Positions 1 through 9,304 of a DNA stretch of 64,000 bases are shown one piece after another. The position numbers and the translations under genes are program-made. Position 1 is the first letter of the stretch, and every line of letters begins with the position of its first letter. Source of the stretch: an uncultured SAR116 cluster alpha proteobacterium (lineage in GTDB: Bacteria; Pseudomonadota; Alphaproteobacteria; Puniceispirillales; Marisalimonadaceae); assembly GCA_902619615.1 (NCBI GenBank), contig CACNFD010000003.1, positions 1 through 64,000 of the forward strand, given 5' to 3'. The notes below the pieces were generated by a model. It saw nothing but the letters and a program-made list of their open reading frames with translations, ran no database searches and had not been told where the DNA came from.

Positions 1-451
1 TGATAAAATACCTAACTTTGAAATATTAACTGACAAGGGGGAATTTAAGGTTTCGAGTCATCTTGGAAAGAAAATAGTTATATTCTTTTTCCCTAGAGCC
101 GACACTTCGGGTTGTACAGCAGAGTCAATTGCGTTTACTAATCTCCAAAATAAATTTGACGAATTAAATTGTATTATTATTGGAATTTCTAAAGATAATC
201 AAAAAAAACAAAGTAAGTTTAGAGAAAAATATAATCTAACTTGTGAGCTTGGTGCTGATTTTGAAAATAATGTCTGTGAGAAGTTTGGGGTTTGGGTTGA
301 AAAATCTATGTATGGCAGAAAATACATGGGAATTCAAAGAACTACATTTGTATGCAATGAACAAGCTATTATTACTAATATTTGGGAAAAGGTAAAAGTA
401 CCTGGTCATGCAGAAGAAGTGTTGGCAGCAGTTGAAAAAATAAATGTATAA
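1..451 (+). CDS. bcp: Thioredoxin-dependent peroxiredoxin, Bcp/PrxQ type (5' end missing)
   Basis: The last 149 codons of a peroxiredoxin are present; the start lies left of the window. The family reduces hydrogen and organic peroxides in the cytoplasm. The peroxidatic cysteine is visible in FFPRADTSGCTAES, and the following fold matches Bcp (GISKDN, VCEKFGVW, RTTFV). In E. coli Bcp a resolving cysteine sits five residues after the peroxidatic one; here that position is Ile, so the enzyme looks like a 1-Cys form or uses another cysteine. It converges on prfB with a gap of only 4 bases. The family call is firm; the partner reductant is not known. Confidence 0.88.
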   Translation, partial: DKIPNFEILTDKGEFKVSSHLGKKIVIFFFPRADTSGCTAESIAFTNLQNKFDELNCIIIGISKDNQKKQSKFREKYNLTCELGADFENNVCEKFGVWVEKSMYGRKYMGIQRTTFVCNEQAIITNIWEKVKVPGHAEEVLAAVEKINV

Positions 452-455
452 TTTT

Positions 456-1562
456 CTATCTTTTCATACCTACCTTTAGTGCAAGCGCAGATTCGATAAA
501 GATATCAATATCTCCATCCAATACAGATTGGGTATTTCCTACCTCTACATTGGTACGGAGATCTTTAACCATTTGATATGGGTGAAGTACATATGATCTA
601 ATTTGGCTTCCCCATCCAATCTCACCTTTATCAACTTCATTTTGATTATTAGCTTCTTCTCTTTTCTTTAATTCTATTTCATATAATTTAGCTCTAAGCA
701 TTGACATTGCTTGAGCTTTATTTCTGTGTTGTGACCTATCATTTTGACATTGAACGACCGTATTAGTAGGTAAATGTGTTATTCTAATAGCTGAGTCTGT
801 TTTGTTAACATGCTGACCACCTGCACCAGATGCTCTATATGTATCAATTCTAAGATCTTTATCTTCTATTTCTATATCTATATCATTGTTAATTTCAGGA
901 TAAACCCATATTGAAGCAAAACTAGTGTGTCTTCTAGAAGAAGAATCAAAGGGAGAAATACGTACTAATCTATGAACACCAGATTCTGTTTTTGCCCATC
1001 CATATGCATTAAATCCCTCTAACAATAATGTACAAGACTTTATGCCAGCTTCGTCTCCTGAACTTTCTTCTATAGATGATACCACAAAGCCCCTTTTATC
1101 AGACCATCTTGAATACATTCTTTGTAACATTAAAGCCCAATCTTGTGCCTCAGTCCCTCCTGCACCAGCATGTATTTCAATATAACAATTATTAGCATCA
1201 GCTTCGCCAGACAATAAACTTTCCAACTGAAGTTGATTACATATTTTGGCTAAATTTTCTACTTGTATAATAGTTTCATCAATTAAATCATTATCATTTT
1301 CTTGTTCTGCTAATTCAATCAGTTCAAATAAATTATCTTTTTCAATTTGCACTGTTCTTATTTGATCTATAGTTTTCTCAAGTTGCTTCTTTTCTTTCAT
1401 AATTGATTGAGCCTTGATTGTGTCATTCCAAAAATTTTGAGTTTCAACTAAACTATCAAATTCTTCCAAGCGTTTTAGAGAAGTTTCCCAATTAAAGTGT
1501 TTTTTTAAAATATTAATGGTATGATCAATGTTACTAAATTTTATTTGTATCTCAGTTTGCAT
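456..1562 (-). CDS. prfB: Peptide chain release factor 2
   Basis: Class I release factor that reads UGA and UAA stop codons in the ribosomal A site and triggers peptidyl-tRNA hydrolysis. Its 368 residues match the usual RF2 length. The SPF tripeptide for stop-codon recognition is present (ISPFDSSSRRHTSF), as is the universal GGQ loop (SGAGGQHVN, near residue 250) that enters the peptidyl-transferase centre. The reading frame is continuous from the first ATG, so the programmed +1 frameshift that controls RF2 in many bacteria is absent. No clear Shine-Dalgarno precedes the ATG. It is last in a minus-strand run after the amidase and PBP1A genes, 17 bases from the latter. Confidence 0.96.
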   Translation of the reverse strand: MQTEIQIKFSNIDHTINILKKHFNWETSLKRLEEFDSLVETQNFWNDTIKAQSIMKEKKQLEKTIDQIRTVQIEKDNLFELIELAEQENDNDLIDETIIQVENLAKICNQLQLESLLSGEADANNCYIEIHAGAGGTEAQDWALMLQRMYSRWSDKRGFVVSSIEESSGDEAGIKSCTLLLEGFNAYGWAKTESGVHRLVRISPFDSSSRRHTSFASIWVYPEINNDIDIEIEDKDLRIDTYRASGAGGQHVNKTDSAIRITHLPTNTVVQCQNDRSQHRNKAQAMSMLRAKLYEIELKKREEANNQNEVDKGEIGWGSQIRSYVLHPYQMVKDLRTNVEVGNTQSVLDGDIDIFIESALALKVGMKR

Positions 1563-1579
1563 AATTAATTACAAAAATC

Positions 1580-4159
1580 TTAGTATAAAGGTGATAAATT
1601 TTTTTGATTATTTTTTGATTTTTTTAAATCTGTTAATTTTTTATCATAATTTAAACTTGGCAGTTGTCCAGGTTTGAATGCTTCTAAAATTGATCCTTTT
1701 TCATCAGAATTAACTTTAAAACCTGTTTTAGGATTTACTGATATCAGCTTTATACCTGCTGGTCTTCTAAAAGGCAAATCAGGGGAGTTTTCAAGAACTT
1801 TTTTCATGAAGTTTTTGAATATTGGAGCTGCTACAGAGCTTCCAGTTTCCTTATGACCTAGGGGTCGTGGGTCATCAAAACCAACAAAAATTCCAGCAAC
1901 TAAATCACTAGAGAAACCAACAAACCATGCATCCGTATTTGCGTTTGTTGTACCCGTTTTCCCTGCTAAATTTCTTTCTAAGGATTTAATTACAACACCA
2001 GTCCCTCTATCAACCGCACCTTTTAACATGGATACCATTTGATAAGCTGATGAAGATGAAATGATTTTTTCTCTTGAATCTTTAATAGCTACTAAAGGGA
2101 TATCTGATGCACCAGACAAATCTCCATTACAATTTAAACATTCTCTCTTATCGTGCCTAAAAATAGTTTTACCTCTTCTATCTTGAACACGATCGATTAA
2201 TGTTGGAGTTATTTTCTTACCTCCATTGACAATCATACCATAGGCATTTGTTATACTTAACAAATCAGTCTCACCAGCACCTAAAGACATTGATAAAAAT
2301 GATGGTAAGTTTTCACTTATACCAAATTTAGATGCATAATCTTGAATTATATTTTTATTTTTATGTTTTTTATTACTCTGTTTTTCATTAATATAATTAA
2401 TAATATTATTTACAATACTAATGTCTTTATTAAGCTTTTCTGCAATTAATTTATTTGTGTATCCTATTTCAATATAATTTTTTACAATTTCTTCCTCTTC
2501 AATTAATTTTATAGCTAGTCTTGCTGTCATCAAATTTCTAGATTTCTCGATTCCTAACCTCATTGGACTTGGACCATAGAATTTTTTAGTGTAGTTAGCA
2601 GGTTTCCATTTTTTACAACCAGAGCACTGATCATAAGCTATGGCAGCGTCTAAGATTAAATCTGTAGGTTTGTAATTTCTTTCTAAAGCGGCTAAATAAA
2701 CAAATGGTTTGAATGCCGAACCAGGTTGTCTTTTAGCTTGGGTTGCTCTGTTAAACTCGCTATTTTGAAAATTGTATCCCCCAGTCATTGCTAATACTCT
2801 TCCAGTATGCGGATCCAAAGCAACTATTGCACCATTAACATTAGGTATTTGTGATAGAGAATAATATGTCGTGTTTTTCTTTTTATTTTTTCTTATTACT
2901 ACTATATCTCCTATTGAAATAAATTGATCAAAGCTTCTAAACTTTTTTCCTAAATAGATGTTTAGCTGGTTATTATTATCTTTCTTTATTATCTGAGGTC
3001 TTGCCCACGAAGCATTTTTATATTCTATTTGTATTTGTTGTCCTTCTTCAAATGAAACGTTGATAATATCTTTTAAGACTTTTCTAACAACAACAGCCAT
3101 CCTACCTTTAGGAAGTTGCTTTTGTATGTTTTGCAGATATTTTAAAACTTCACTATTTGTAAAATTTGATAAATTTATTTTACTGATGGGACCTCTCCAA
3201 CCTTGCCTTTGATCCAATCTTTCTAATCCTTCGATTAAAACTTCTTCTGCTTTTGATTGAATCAAAGGATCTATTGTAGTTCTTACTGAATATCCATTTG
3301 TATATAACTTTGATCCAATTTTTTTATTTTTTATTAAAATTTTTCTCACTTCTTCTGTAAAATACGGAGCATACCCTTCATCTATCCCACTTGATCTTCG
3401 AACATTGATTAATTTTGCACTTTCTATTTCTTTAGTTCCTTTTTCAATAAATCCGTTTTTACTCATTTGATTTAAAACCCAATTTCTTCTAATAATTGCT
3501 TGTTTTTGTTTATAAATTGGATTGTAATTATTAGGAGCTTTAGGTAAAGCTGCTAAAAAAGCAGCTTCAGACAAATCAAGATTATCTAAACTTTTATCAA
3601 AATAATTTAAAGCTGCAGCAGCAACTCCATAAGACTTAAAGCCTAAATAGATTTCATTTAAATATAATTCTAAGATTTCATTTTTTGTAAATGCTCTCTC
3701 AATACGTATCGCTAAGATAGCCTCTTTTATTTTTCTTTCATATGATAACTCAGATGACAGTAAAAAGTTTTTTGCAACTTGTTGAGTTATTGTTGATGCA
3801 CCAATTAACCTTTTTCCAGTACCAATATTTCTAATATTAGTGATCAAAGCTCTTAAAGTAGCTTTTAAGTCTAAACCAAAATGATTGTAGAAATCTTTAT
3901 CTTCTGCTGAAATAAATGCATTTATTACTTTTTTAGGAATAACACTTATAGGTACAAAAACTCTCTTTTGAATAGCATATTCTGCTAAAAGAGCACCATT
4001 TCCTGCATGAATTCTGGTAACTATATTTGGATTATATTTTGATAATTCTTTGTAGTCAGGAAGATCTTTTCCAAAATACCATAAACCATAGAAAAATACT
4101 ATTATTCCAGATAAAAGGGCTAAAAAAATTAATGTCACAAAATAAGAAAAAAATTTCAT
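1580..4159 (-). CDS. mrcA: Penicillin-binding protein 1A, bifunctional glycosyltransferase/transpeptidase
   Basis: Class A PBP that polymerises and crosslinks peptidoglycan at the inner membrane. An N-terminal membrane anchor (about residues 5-28) is followed by a GT51 glycosyltransferase domain with its catalytic Glu in AEDKDFYNHFG (near residue 86) and GASTITQQVAKN (120-131). A region resembling the OB insert of PBP1A follows. The transpeptidase domain has SAFK (Ser near 481), an SRN motif and KTGTT (near 735). At 859 residues it has the usual PBP1A size. It lies 43 bases downstream of the amidase gene on the same strand, so the two wall enzymes may be cotranscribed. Confidence 0.95.
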   Translation of the reverse strand: MKFFSYFVTLIFLALLSGIIVFFYGLWYFGKDLPDYKELSKYNPNIVTRIHAGNGALLAEYAIQKRVFVPISVIPKKVINAFISAEDKDFYNHFGLDLKATLRALITNIRNIGTGKRLIGASTITQQVAKNFLLSSELSYERKIKEAILAIRIERAFTKNEILELYLNEIYLGFKSYGVAAAALNYFDKSLDNLDLSEAAFLAALPKAPNNYNPIYKQKQAIIRRNWVLNQMSKNGFIEKGTKEIESAKLINVRRSSGIDEGYAPYFTEEVRKILIKNKKIGSKLYTNGYSVRTTIDPLIQSKAEEVLIEGLERLDQRQGWRGPISKINLSNFTNSEVLKYLQNIQKQLPKGRMAVVVRKVLKDIINVSFEEGQQIQIEYKNASWARPQIIKKDNNNQLNIYLGKKFRSFDQFISIGDIVVIRKNKKKNTTYYSLSQIPNVNGAIVALDPHTGRVLAMTGGYNFQNSEFNRATQAKRQPGSAFKPFVYLAALERNYKPTDLILDAAIAYDQCSGCKKWKPANYTKKFYGPSPMRLGIEKSRNLMTARLAIKLIEEEEIVKNYIEIGYTNKLIAEKLNKDISIVNNIINYINEKQSNKKHKNKNIIQDYASKFGISENLPSFLSMSLGAGETDLLSITNAYGMIVNGGKKITPTLIDRVQDRRGKTIFRHDKRECLNCNGDLSGASDIPLVAIKDSREKIISSSSAYQMVSMLKGAVDRGTGVVIKSLERNLAGKTGTTNANTDAWFVGFSSDLVAGIFVGFDDPRPLGHKETGSSVAAPIFKNFMKKVLENSPDLPFRRPAGIKLISVNPKTGFKVNSDEKGSILEAFKPGQLPSLNYDKKLTDLKKSKNNQKNLSPLY

Positions 4160-4202
4160 CAGATATACTTACAAAGTAAATTAGACATTTTTAGGACAAA
4201 AT

Positions 4203-5459
4203 TTATTGTTCATGTTTATTAAAATAATTATAAATGGCAATTGCCAAACCTCTACTAAGTTCATTTAAATATTTTGAGTTTAACAACTTTTTTTCTTCCT
4301 GTTTGTTTGATAAAAATCCAATTTCAATTAATACTGAAGGAATATTATAGGATTTCAAAACTGAAAATCCAGCAAATCTGTGACCTCTATTTACTGCCAA
4401 TTTTGTTTTTTCTAAATTAGATAAAATATTTTTTGCTAAATTTGAACTATCATTCATTGCCTCTCTTTGAAACATTTTTATTAAAGTTCCATAAATCAAC
4501 GGATCTACAATTTTTTCTTTTTTACCTAATAAATTGTCAACCTCATTTTCTCTTTGAGCTAGTAATTGAGCCTCTTTATCTGAAGCCTTGTCAGACAGAC
4601 TAAATACTGAGATGCCTTTAGCTTTTATATTTTTACTAGAATCTGCATGTATAGAAATAAAAATATCTGCATTGTTTTTTTTTGCTAACATAGTTCTTTT
4701 TCTCAAGGACAAGTAAATATCTTTATCTCGTGATAGAATTGGAATAAATTTTTTATTTGTTTTTAGAGCTTTTGCCAAAAGCAGAGAAGCTTTTAAAGTT
4801 ATATCTTTCTCTAAAGTGCCTAATTGACCTATTGCTCCAGGGTCTCTACCTCCATGACCTGGATCTATGAAAATAATATAATTTTTATTTAATTTTGTTT
4901 TTGTTAAATCTTGTTGTTTAATTTTTGGAAAAATTTTCTTTTTAAGGGGAATTTGAACTTTATTAGATAAAATATTAATTTCATTTTCTAATGAAAATAT
5001 ATTTCCATTATTTTTTTTTAGAATATGTTTGGCAACAGCATAATTTACGAATGAAGTATTTGAAAAGTTAAGTATTAAGTCTATCCTTTTTTTTGTAACT
5101 TTTTTGTAAATAACATCTGATATTATCGTAGCATTTTTAAATTCTAATACTAATTTTTTACTAGATTTTAATTTTTGATTAAACCTGACATCGCTTATGA
5201 ATTTTTCTTTATAAACGTTATTTTTTTTAAATATTAACTTATTCGCAAATGTAAATTGAATTCTATATGGCTCACTGTACAATTGAACTGTAAAATCTGT
5301 GTCGCTTTGCAGATTAAAACAACTAATATTGGTTTCTTTAATTTCACAAGCTGGCGAAAATTTGTTTTGTTCTGCAAATGCTTTTGAACTACTTAAATTT
5401 AATGAAATCAAAAAAATAACTAATAAGAAAAATAATATAGATTTTTTTTTAAAAATCAT
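4203..5459 (-). CDS. amiC: Periplasmic N-acetylmuramoyl-L-alanine amidase (AmiC type)
   Basis: Zinc amidase that cuts the bond between MurNAc and L-Ala in peptidoglycan, usually for daughter-cell separation. A signal peptide (residues 1-29, ending SSSKAFA) leads into a region consistent with an AMIN domain, then an Amidase_3 domain from about residue 195. Zinc ligands are visible in DPGHGGRDPGA and SIHAD, and the catalytic Glu in VLIEIGFLSN near the C-terminus. In such enzymes an internal helix usually blocks the active site until an EnvC-like activator binds; no activator gene lies nearby. First gene of the minus-strand wall run and divergent from rne. Confidence 0.93.
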   Translation of the reverse strand: MIFKKKSILFFLLVIFLISLNLSSSKAFAEQNKFSPACEIKETNISCFNLQSDTDFTVQLYSEPYRIQFTFANKLIFKKNNVYKEKFISDVRFNQKLKSSKKLVLEFKNATIISDVIYKKVTKKRIDLILNFSNTSFVNYAVAKHILKKNNGNIFSLENEINILSNKVQIPLKKKIFPKIKQQDLTKTKLNKNYIIFIDPGHGGRDPGAIGQLGTLEKDITLKASLLLAKALKTNKKFIPILSRDKDIYLSLRKRTMLAKKNNADIFISIHADSSKNIKAKGISVFSLSDKASDKEAQLLAQRENEVDNLLGKKEKIVDPLIYGTLIKMFQREAMNDSSNLAKNILSNLEKTKLAVNRGHRFAGFSVLKSYNIPSVLIEIGFLSNKQEEKKLLNSKYLNELSRGLAIAIYNYFNKHEQ

Positions 5460-5875
5460 AAGAATTTAACATGTAGTTTAAAAAGTTGAACTAATACGGT
5501 TATACAACAAAAAATAAAGTTTGTCTTGATTACGTTTAAGATATATAACTTATATTGGAATTTTAATATTATAATGTTACGAGTTTTAAGTTAAAGAAAG
5601 AAGATTATCTAATTACCAGTTTATCGCTAGTGCGTGTTAACAAATAGAATGAGTTTGGAATTAAGTCGTATTTTATCACTAAAAATGAGGTTTTTATTCA
5701 ATTTTTTTATATTAAATCATTCTTTATTTTTATAAAAATAGATTAATTATGATTCAATATATATTATCAACTAAATACACTAAAGTTTAAATCTTCATTT
5801 ATTTTAACTAATACTCATTCTAATATAATGTGCTATCAACCTTGTTTGATATCTCATTTTTATTTGGAGAAAATT
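5460..5875 (+). promoter_or_regulatory. Long AT-rich leader and divergent promoter region between amiC and rne
   Basis: This 416-base stretch holds no convincing gene. It must contain the minus-strand amiC promoter and the plus-strand rne promoter. The best sigma70-like match on the plus strand is TTGTCT (5521-5526), a 17-base spacer and TATAAC (5544-5549). If that is used, the rne transcript has a leader of about 320 bases. In E. coli the rne leader folds so that RNase E can cut it and limit its own synthesis. No sequence match to that leader is visible, so shared control is only an inference from length and position. Confidence 0.4.
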
Positions 5876-7936
5876 ATGAGTAAACGTCTACTAATTGATG
5901 CAAGGCAATCTGAAGAAACAAGAGTTATAACAACTACAAATGATCTTATAGATGATTTTGAATATGAAGTTCATTCAAGAAGACAATTAAAAGGTAATAT
6001 TTACCTCGCTAGAGTTACAAGAGTAGAGCCTAGCCTTCAAGCAGCATTTGTAGAATATGGAGGAAATAGACAAGGTTTTTTGGCCTTTAGTGAAATTCAT
6101 CCTGATTATTATAGAATACCTGTAGAGGATAAAAAGAAACTTCTAGCTGAAGCTTCAGCTAAAACTGATGAAGAACTTAATACAAATGATGATATTTTTG
6201 AAGACACTACAGATGATTATAATGAAGAAGAATTGAAAAAAATTAAAAGAAATTTATACAAAAATTATAAAATTCAAGAAGTAATTGCTCGTCGTCAAAT
6301 TTTATTAGTACAAGTTGTCAAAGAGGAACGTGGAACAAAAGGGGCTGCTTTAACAACATATATTTCAATCGCAGGCAGATATTGCGTTCTAATGCCCAAC
6401 ACACCTAGAGGTGGAGGAGTAAGTAGAAAAATTGCTAATATTACAGATAGAAAAAGATTAAAAAAAATTGTTGATGATCTTGATGTTTTAGATGGGATGG
6501 CTGTCATCATTAGAACAGCAGGTAGCAAAAGAACTAAGACCGAAGTAAAACGTGATTATTCTAATTCTATTGCTATTTGGGAAAATGTGAAAAAACTTAC
6601 TTTAGAATCAAATGCTCCTTTTTTGATACATGAAGAAGGTTCATTGGTGAAAAGAGCTATAAGAGATCTATACAATAGTGAAATTGACGAGGTGTTGGTT
6701 GAAGGCAACGAGGCTTATAAAGTTTGCAAAAACTATATGAAAGCTGTAATGCCAAGTCACGCCAAAAAAGTACAACAATATATTGATGATAGAAATCCTT
6801 TGTTTCAAAGATTCAAATTAGACGCACAATTACAGGATATTTTCAATCCAAGAGTTACCCTTAAATCAGGTGGATATCTGATAATTGATCAAACAGAAGC
6901 ATTAGTCGCAATAGATGTTAATTCTGGAAAAGCAACTCGAGAAAGATCAATAGAAGATACAGCATTAAAAACCAACTTAGAGGCTGCTGAAGAGTTTGCC
7001 CGTCAATCAAGACTAAGGGATCTATCGGGTTTAATTGTAATTGATTTTATTGATATGGAAGAAAGCAAAAATCGTAATATAGTAGAAAAAAAATTGAAAG
7101 AAGCAATGAAGATAGATAGAGCGAGAATTCAAATTGGTGAGATAAGTAATTTTGGCCTTCTTGAGCTTTCTCGTCAAAGATTGAGACCCTCAGTAGTAGA
7201 GAACTCATCTGAGTTATGTCCCCAATGCGGAGGTTCAGGTAGAATTCAATCAATTGAGGTGAGCGCAATTCAAATTCTTAGATCCATTGAAGAGGAAGGT
7301 AATTCAAAAGACATTACAAGCGTCAGGGTATCAGCACATTCTGACCTTATACTTCATTTAATTAATAAAAAACGTTCACAATTAAATGAAATTGAGGCAA
7401 GATACAACGTATCTATTGATTTTATTAATGATAACTCAATAATTCCTCCTCAAAAAAAATTAGAAATAATTAAGAATAATTCTCTTGAAAACTATGAACA
7501 AAATGAAGGTAAAGCTGCTGTCACCACTAATGACGAAGACGAAAATCAGAATAGAAAAAAAAGAGTTAAGAATATAATTAAAAGGAAGAATAAAGTTTCA
7601 AAGCAAGCTAACAAACAAATTACTACTGATTTAAAAGAAGAAAAAACTAGTAAAACAAAAAGTAAAGATAAAGATTCTTCTGGGGAAGTTAAAAAAAGGA
7701 AAGCCCATACAAAAACTAAAAAATCTTCAATAAAAACATCTAAAGTTAAATCTACTAATAAATCAAAAGCTATTGACAAACAAAATATAGACAAAGAAGT
7801 GATATTAGTTTCAAAGAGTAAGGATAATAAAAGTGAAATAAGAGAAATTAAATCTTCAACTCCTATCGAAGTTACACAAATAGATAAAAATTCAAGTTCA
7901 GAAAAACCTAAGAAAAAAGGTTGGTGGTCAAAATAA
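5876..7936 (+). CDS. rne: Ribonuclease E/G family endoribonuclease
   Basis: Single-strand endoribonuclease central to mRNA decay and rRNA/tRNA processing. An S1-like RNA-binding region lies near the N-terminus (GNIYLARVTRVEPSLQAAFV). The catalytic core shows the magnesium-binding aspartates in VAIDVNSG (near residue 347) and DFIDM (near 389), and the zinc-link CPQCGGSGR (near 447). Residues from about 475 to 686 form a low-complexity Lys/Ser/Thr-rich tail, probably disordered and RNA-binding or a degradosome scaffold. I chose the ATG at 5876 because GGAGA sits 5 bases upstream and MSKRLLIDA is the family start; an in-frame ATG at 5828 has neither. Confidence 0.95.
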   Translation: MSKRLLIDARQSEETRVITTTNDLIDDFEYEVHSRRQLKGNIYLARVTRVEPSLQAAFVEYGGNRQGFLAFSEIHPDYYRIPVEDKKKLLAEASAKTDEELNTNDDIFEDTTDDYNEEELKKIKRNLYKNYKIQEVIARRQILLVQVVKEERGTKGAALTTYISIAGRYCVLMPNTPRGGGVSRKIANITDRKRLKKIVDDLDVLDGMAVIIRTAGSKRTKTEVKRDYSNSIAIWENVKKLTLESNAPFLIHEEGSLVKRAIRDLYNSEIDEVLVEGNEAYKVCKNYMKAVMPSHAKKVQQYIDDRNPLFQRFKLDAQLQDIFNPRVTLKSGGYLIIDQTEALVAIDVNSGKATRERSIEDTALKTNLEAAEEFARQSRLRDLSGLIVIDFIDMEESKNRNIVEKKLKEAMKIDRARIQIGEISNFGLLELSRQRLRPSVVENSSELCPQCGGSGRIQSIEVSAIQILRSIEEEGNSKDITSVRVSAHSDLILHLINKKRSQLNEIEARYNVSIDFINDNSIIPPQKKLEIIKNNSLENYEQNEGKAAVTTNDEDENQNRKKRVKNIIKRKNKVSKQANKQITTDLKEEKTSKTKSKDKDSSGEVKKRKAHTKTKKSSIKTSKVKSTNKSKAIDKQNIDKEVILVSKSKDNKSEIREIKSSTPIEVTQIDKNSSSEKPKKKGWWSK

Positions 7937-9276
7937 AATTAATAGCCTTAATATTTTTTATTTTTTTTGCAAATAACACATATTCCGCACAAAAATTTCA
8001 AATAATTCGAGATGCGGAAATTGAACTATTTTTATATAAACTTATTAAATCAACTTTTGAGGGAAGCAAAAATCAAAACTTTTATCCTCGATTAGTTTTA
8101 AGTAGCGAATACAATGCGTTTGTTACTGGTTCTAATATAATATATATAAATACTGGCTTGATTAATAAATCAAATTCTTTAAGTGAAATTCAAGCTGTAT
8201 TAGCTCATGAAATTGGACACTTAGCTTTAAACCATTACAGTACAAGATTAGTTAACGCTAAAAAATCATCAAAATATTCAAAACTAGCAACTCTTGCAGG
8301 TCTGGCTATGTCAGCTGAAGGGAAACTAAATACTAACTCAGCTGTTGCCTTAATGATTGGATCCAGTGATCTAGCTAAAAAATCTTTACTCCAATTTTCC
8401 AGGATACAGGAACAACAAGCAGATAAATTTGCATTGGATCAAATGATGAAGAAGAAAATATCTTTAACAGGTCTAGAAAAATTTTTGACAAATTTGGTAA
8501 ATGAAGAACTCACTAATTCAAATACAGCAACTAATTATTATAGAACACATCCTTTTGCAAAACAAAGATTAGAACAAGTAAAAAAATATAAATTACAATA
8601 TCAAAATGTTTCAATAAAGGAACAAAAAGTATCAATAAATGAAAATGTAATTTCATTAGAATATATAAAAAATAAAATTAAGTCATACAATATTGATCCT
8701 TATGAGATAATAAGGAATTTGGAAAACAAAAATGATTTTTTATCTAATTATTCACAATTAATTGCCTTATATAGGATTGGTAAATACAAATTAGCTTTCA
8801 ATAAATTTTCATTAATAAAAAATGAATATATCGATTATCCATTTTTTTACGAGTTAAAGGGTCATATTCACTTTAAGGAAGGCAAGTTCAATAACGCAAT
8901 CCTTGAGTATCAAAAGGCACTTCTGACTTTTCAAGAAGTTTTTACTCCTTCCACTGATCTTATAAAATTTTCTTTAATTAAGACATATTTACAAACCAAT
9001 AAAAAAGCTGATTTAAATAAATCAATTTTCCTCTTAGAAGAATTACTATTAAACAATTCAAATTGGAGTTATTTATGGAGATTATTATCTAAAGCATCTG
9101 GTAAATTAAATAAAAAAGGTGTGGCTTATATTGCCCTAGCAGAAGAGGCACTAATTAAAAAAAACTTTATTAAAGCAAAAAAATATATAGATTTGGCAAA
9201 TAAGCAAGCTACTTTACCTCCATCCTATAAGTTAAGAGGTTCAGATATACTTGCTAGAATAAAAGCAAATGAATAA
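7924..9276 (+). CDS. M48 family metalloprotease with TPR repeats (BepA-like), exported
   Basis: Predicted periplasmic zinc metalloprotease. The signal peptide (KLIALIFFIFFANNTYSA) is followed by an M48 domain with the zinc motif HEIGHLALNH near residue 94 and a downstream RIQEQQADKFA that should carry the third ligand. The C-terminal half is helical and TPR-like (KLAFNKFS, NNAILEYQKAL). This layout matches BepA/YfgC, which checks outer-membrane protein assembly. There is no ATG at the 5' end: the frame opens with TTG at 7921 or GTG at 7924, both inside the end of rne, so translational coupling is likely. A DsbA-like gene follows 28 bases later. The precise role is inferred from the family. 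Confidence 0.85.
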   Translation: MVKIKLIALIFFIFFANNTYSAQKFQIIRDAEIELFLYKLIKSTFEGSKNQNFYPRLVLSSEYNAFVTGSNIIYINTGLINKSNSLSEIQAVLAHEIGHLALNHYSTRLVNAKKSSKYSKLATLAGLAMSAEGKLNTNSAVALMIGSSDLAKKSLLQFSRIQEQQADKFALDQMMKKKISLTGLEKFLTNLVNEELTNSNTATNYYRTHPFAKQRLEQVKKYKLQYQNVSIKEQKVSINENVISLEYIKNKIKSYNIDPYEIIRNLENKNDFLSNYSQLIALYRIGKYKLAFNKFSLIKNEYIDYPFFYELKGHIHFKEGKFNNAILEYQKALLTFQEVFTPSTDLIKFSLIKTYLQTNKKADLNKSIFLLEELLLNNSNWSYLWRLLSKASGKLNKKGVAYIALAEEALIKKNFIKAKKYIDLANKQATLPPSYKLRGSDILARIKANE

Positions 9277-9304
9277 AGCAACAAATAATTGATTAGCAAG
9301 AAAA

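Noticed and set aside
5828-5875. Longer N-terminus for RNase E from ATG 5828
   Set aside because: The added residues (MCYQPCLISHFYLEKI) are not family-like and there is no Shine-Dalgarno, whereas ATG 5876 has GGAGA at a good distance.
7047-7794. Open frames on the minus strand inside rne (73 and 82 residues)
   Set aside because: They are mirror images of the Lys/Ser/Glu-rich tail and the core of RNase E; the hydrophobic translations come from A-rich codons read backwards.
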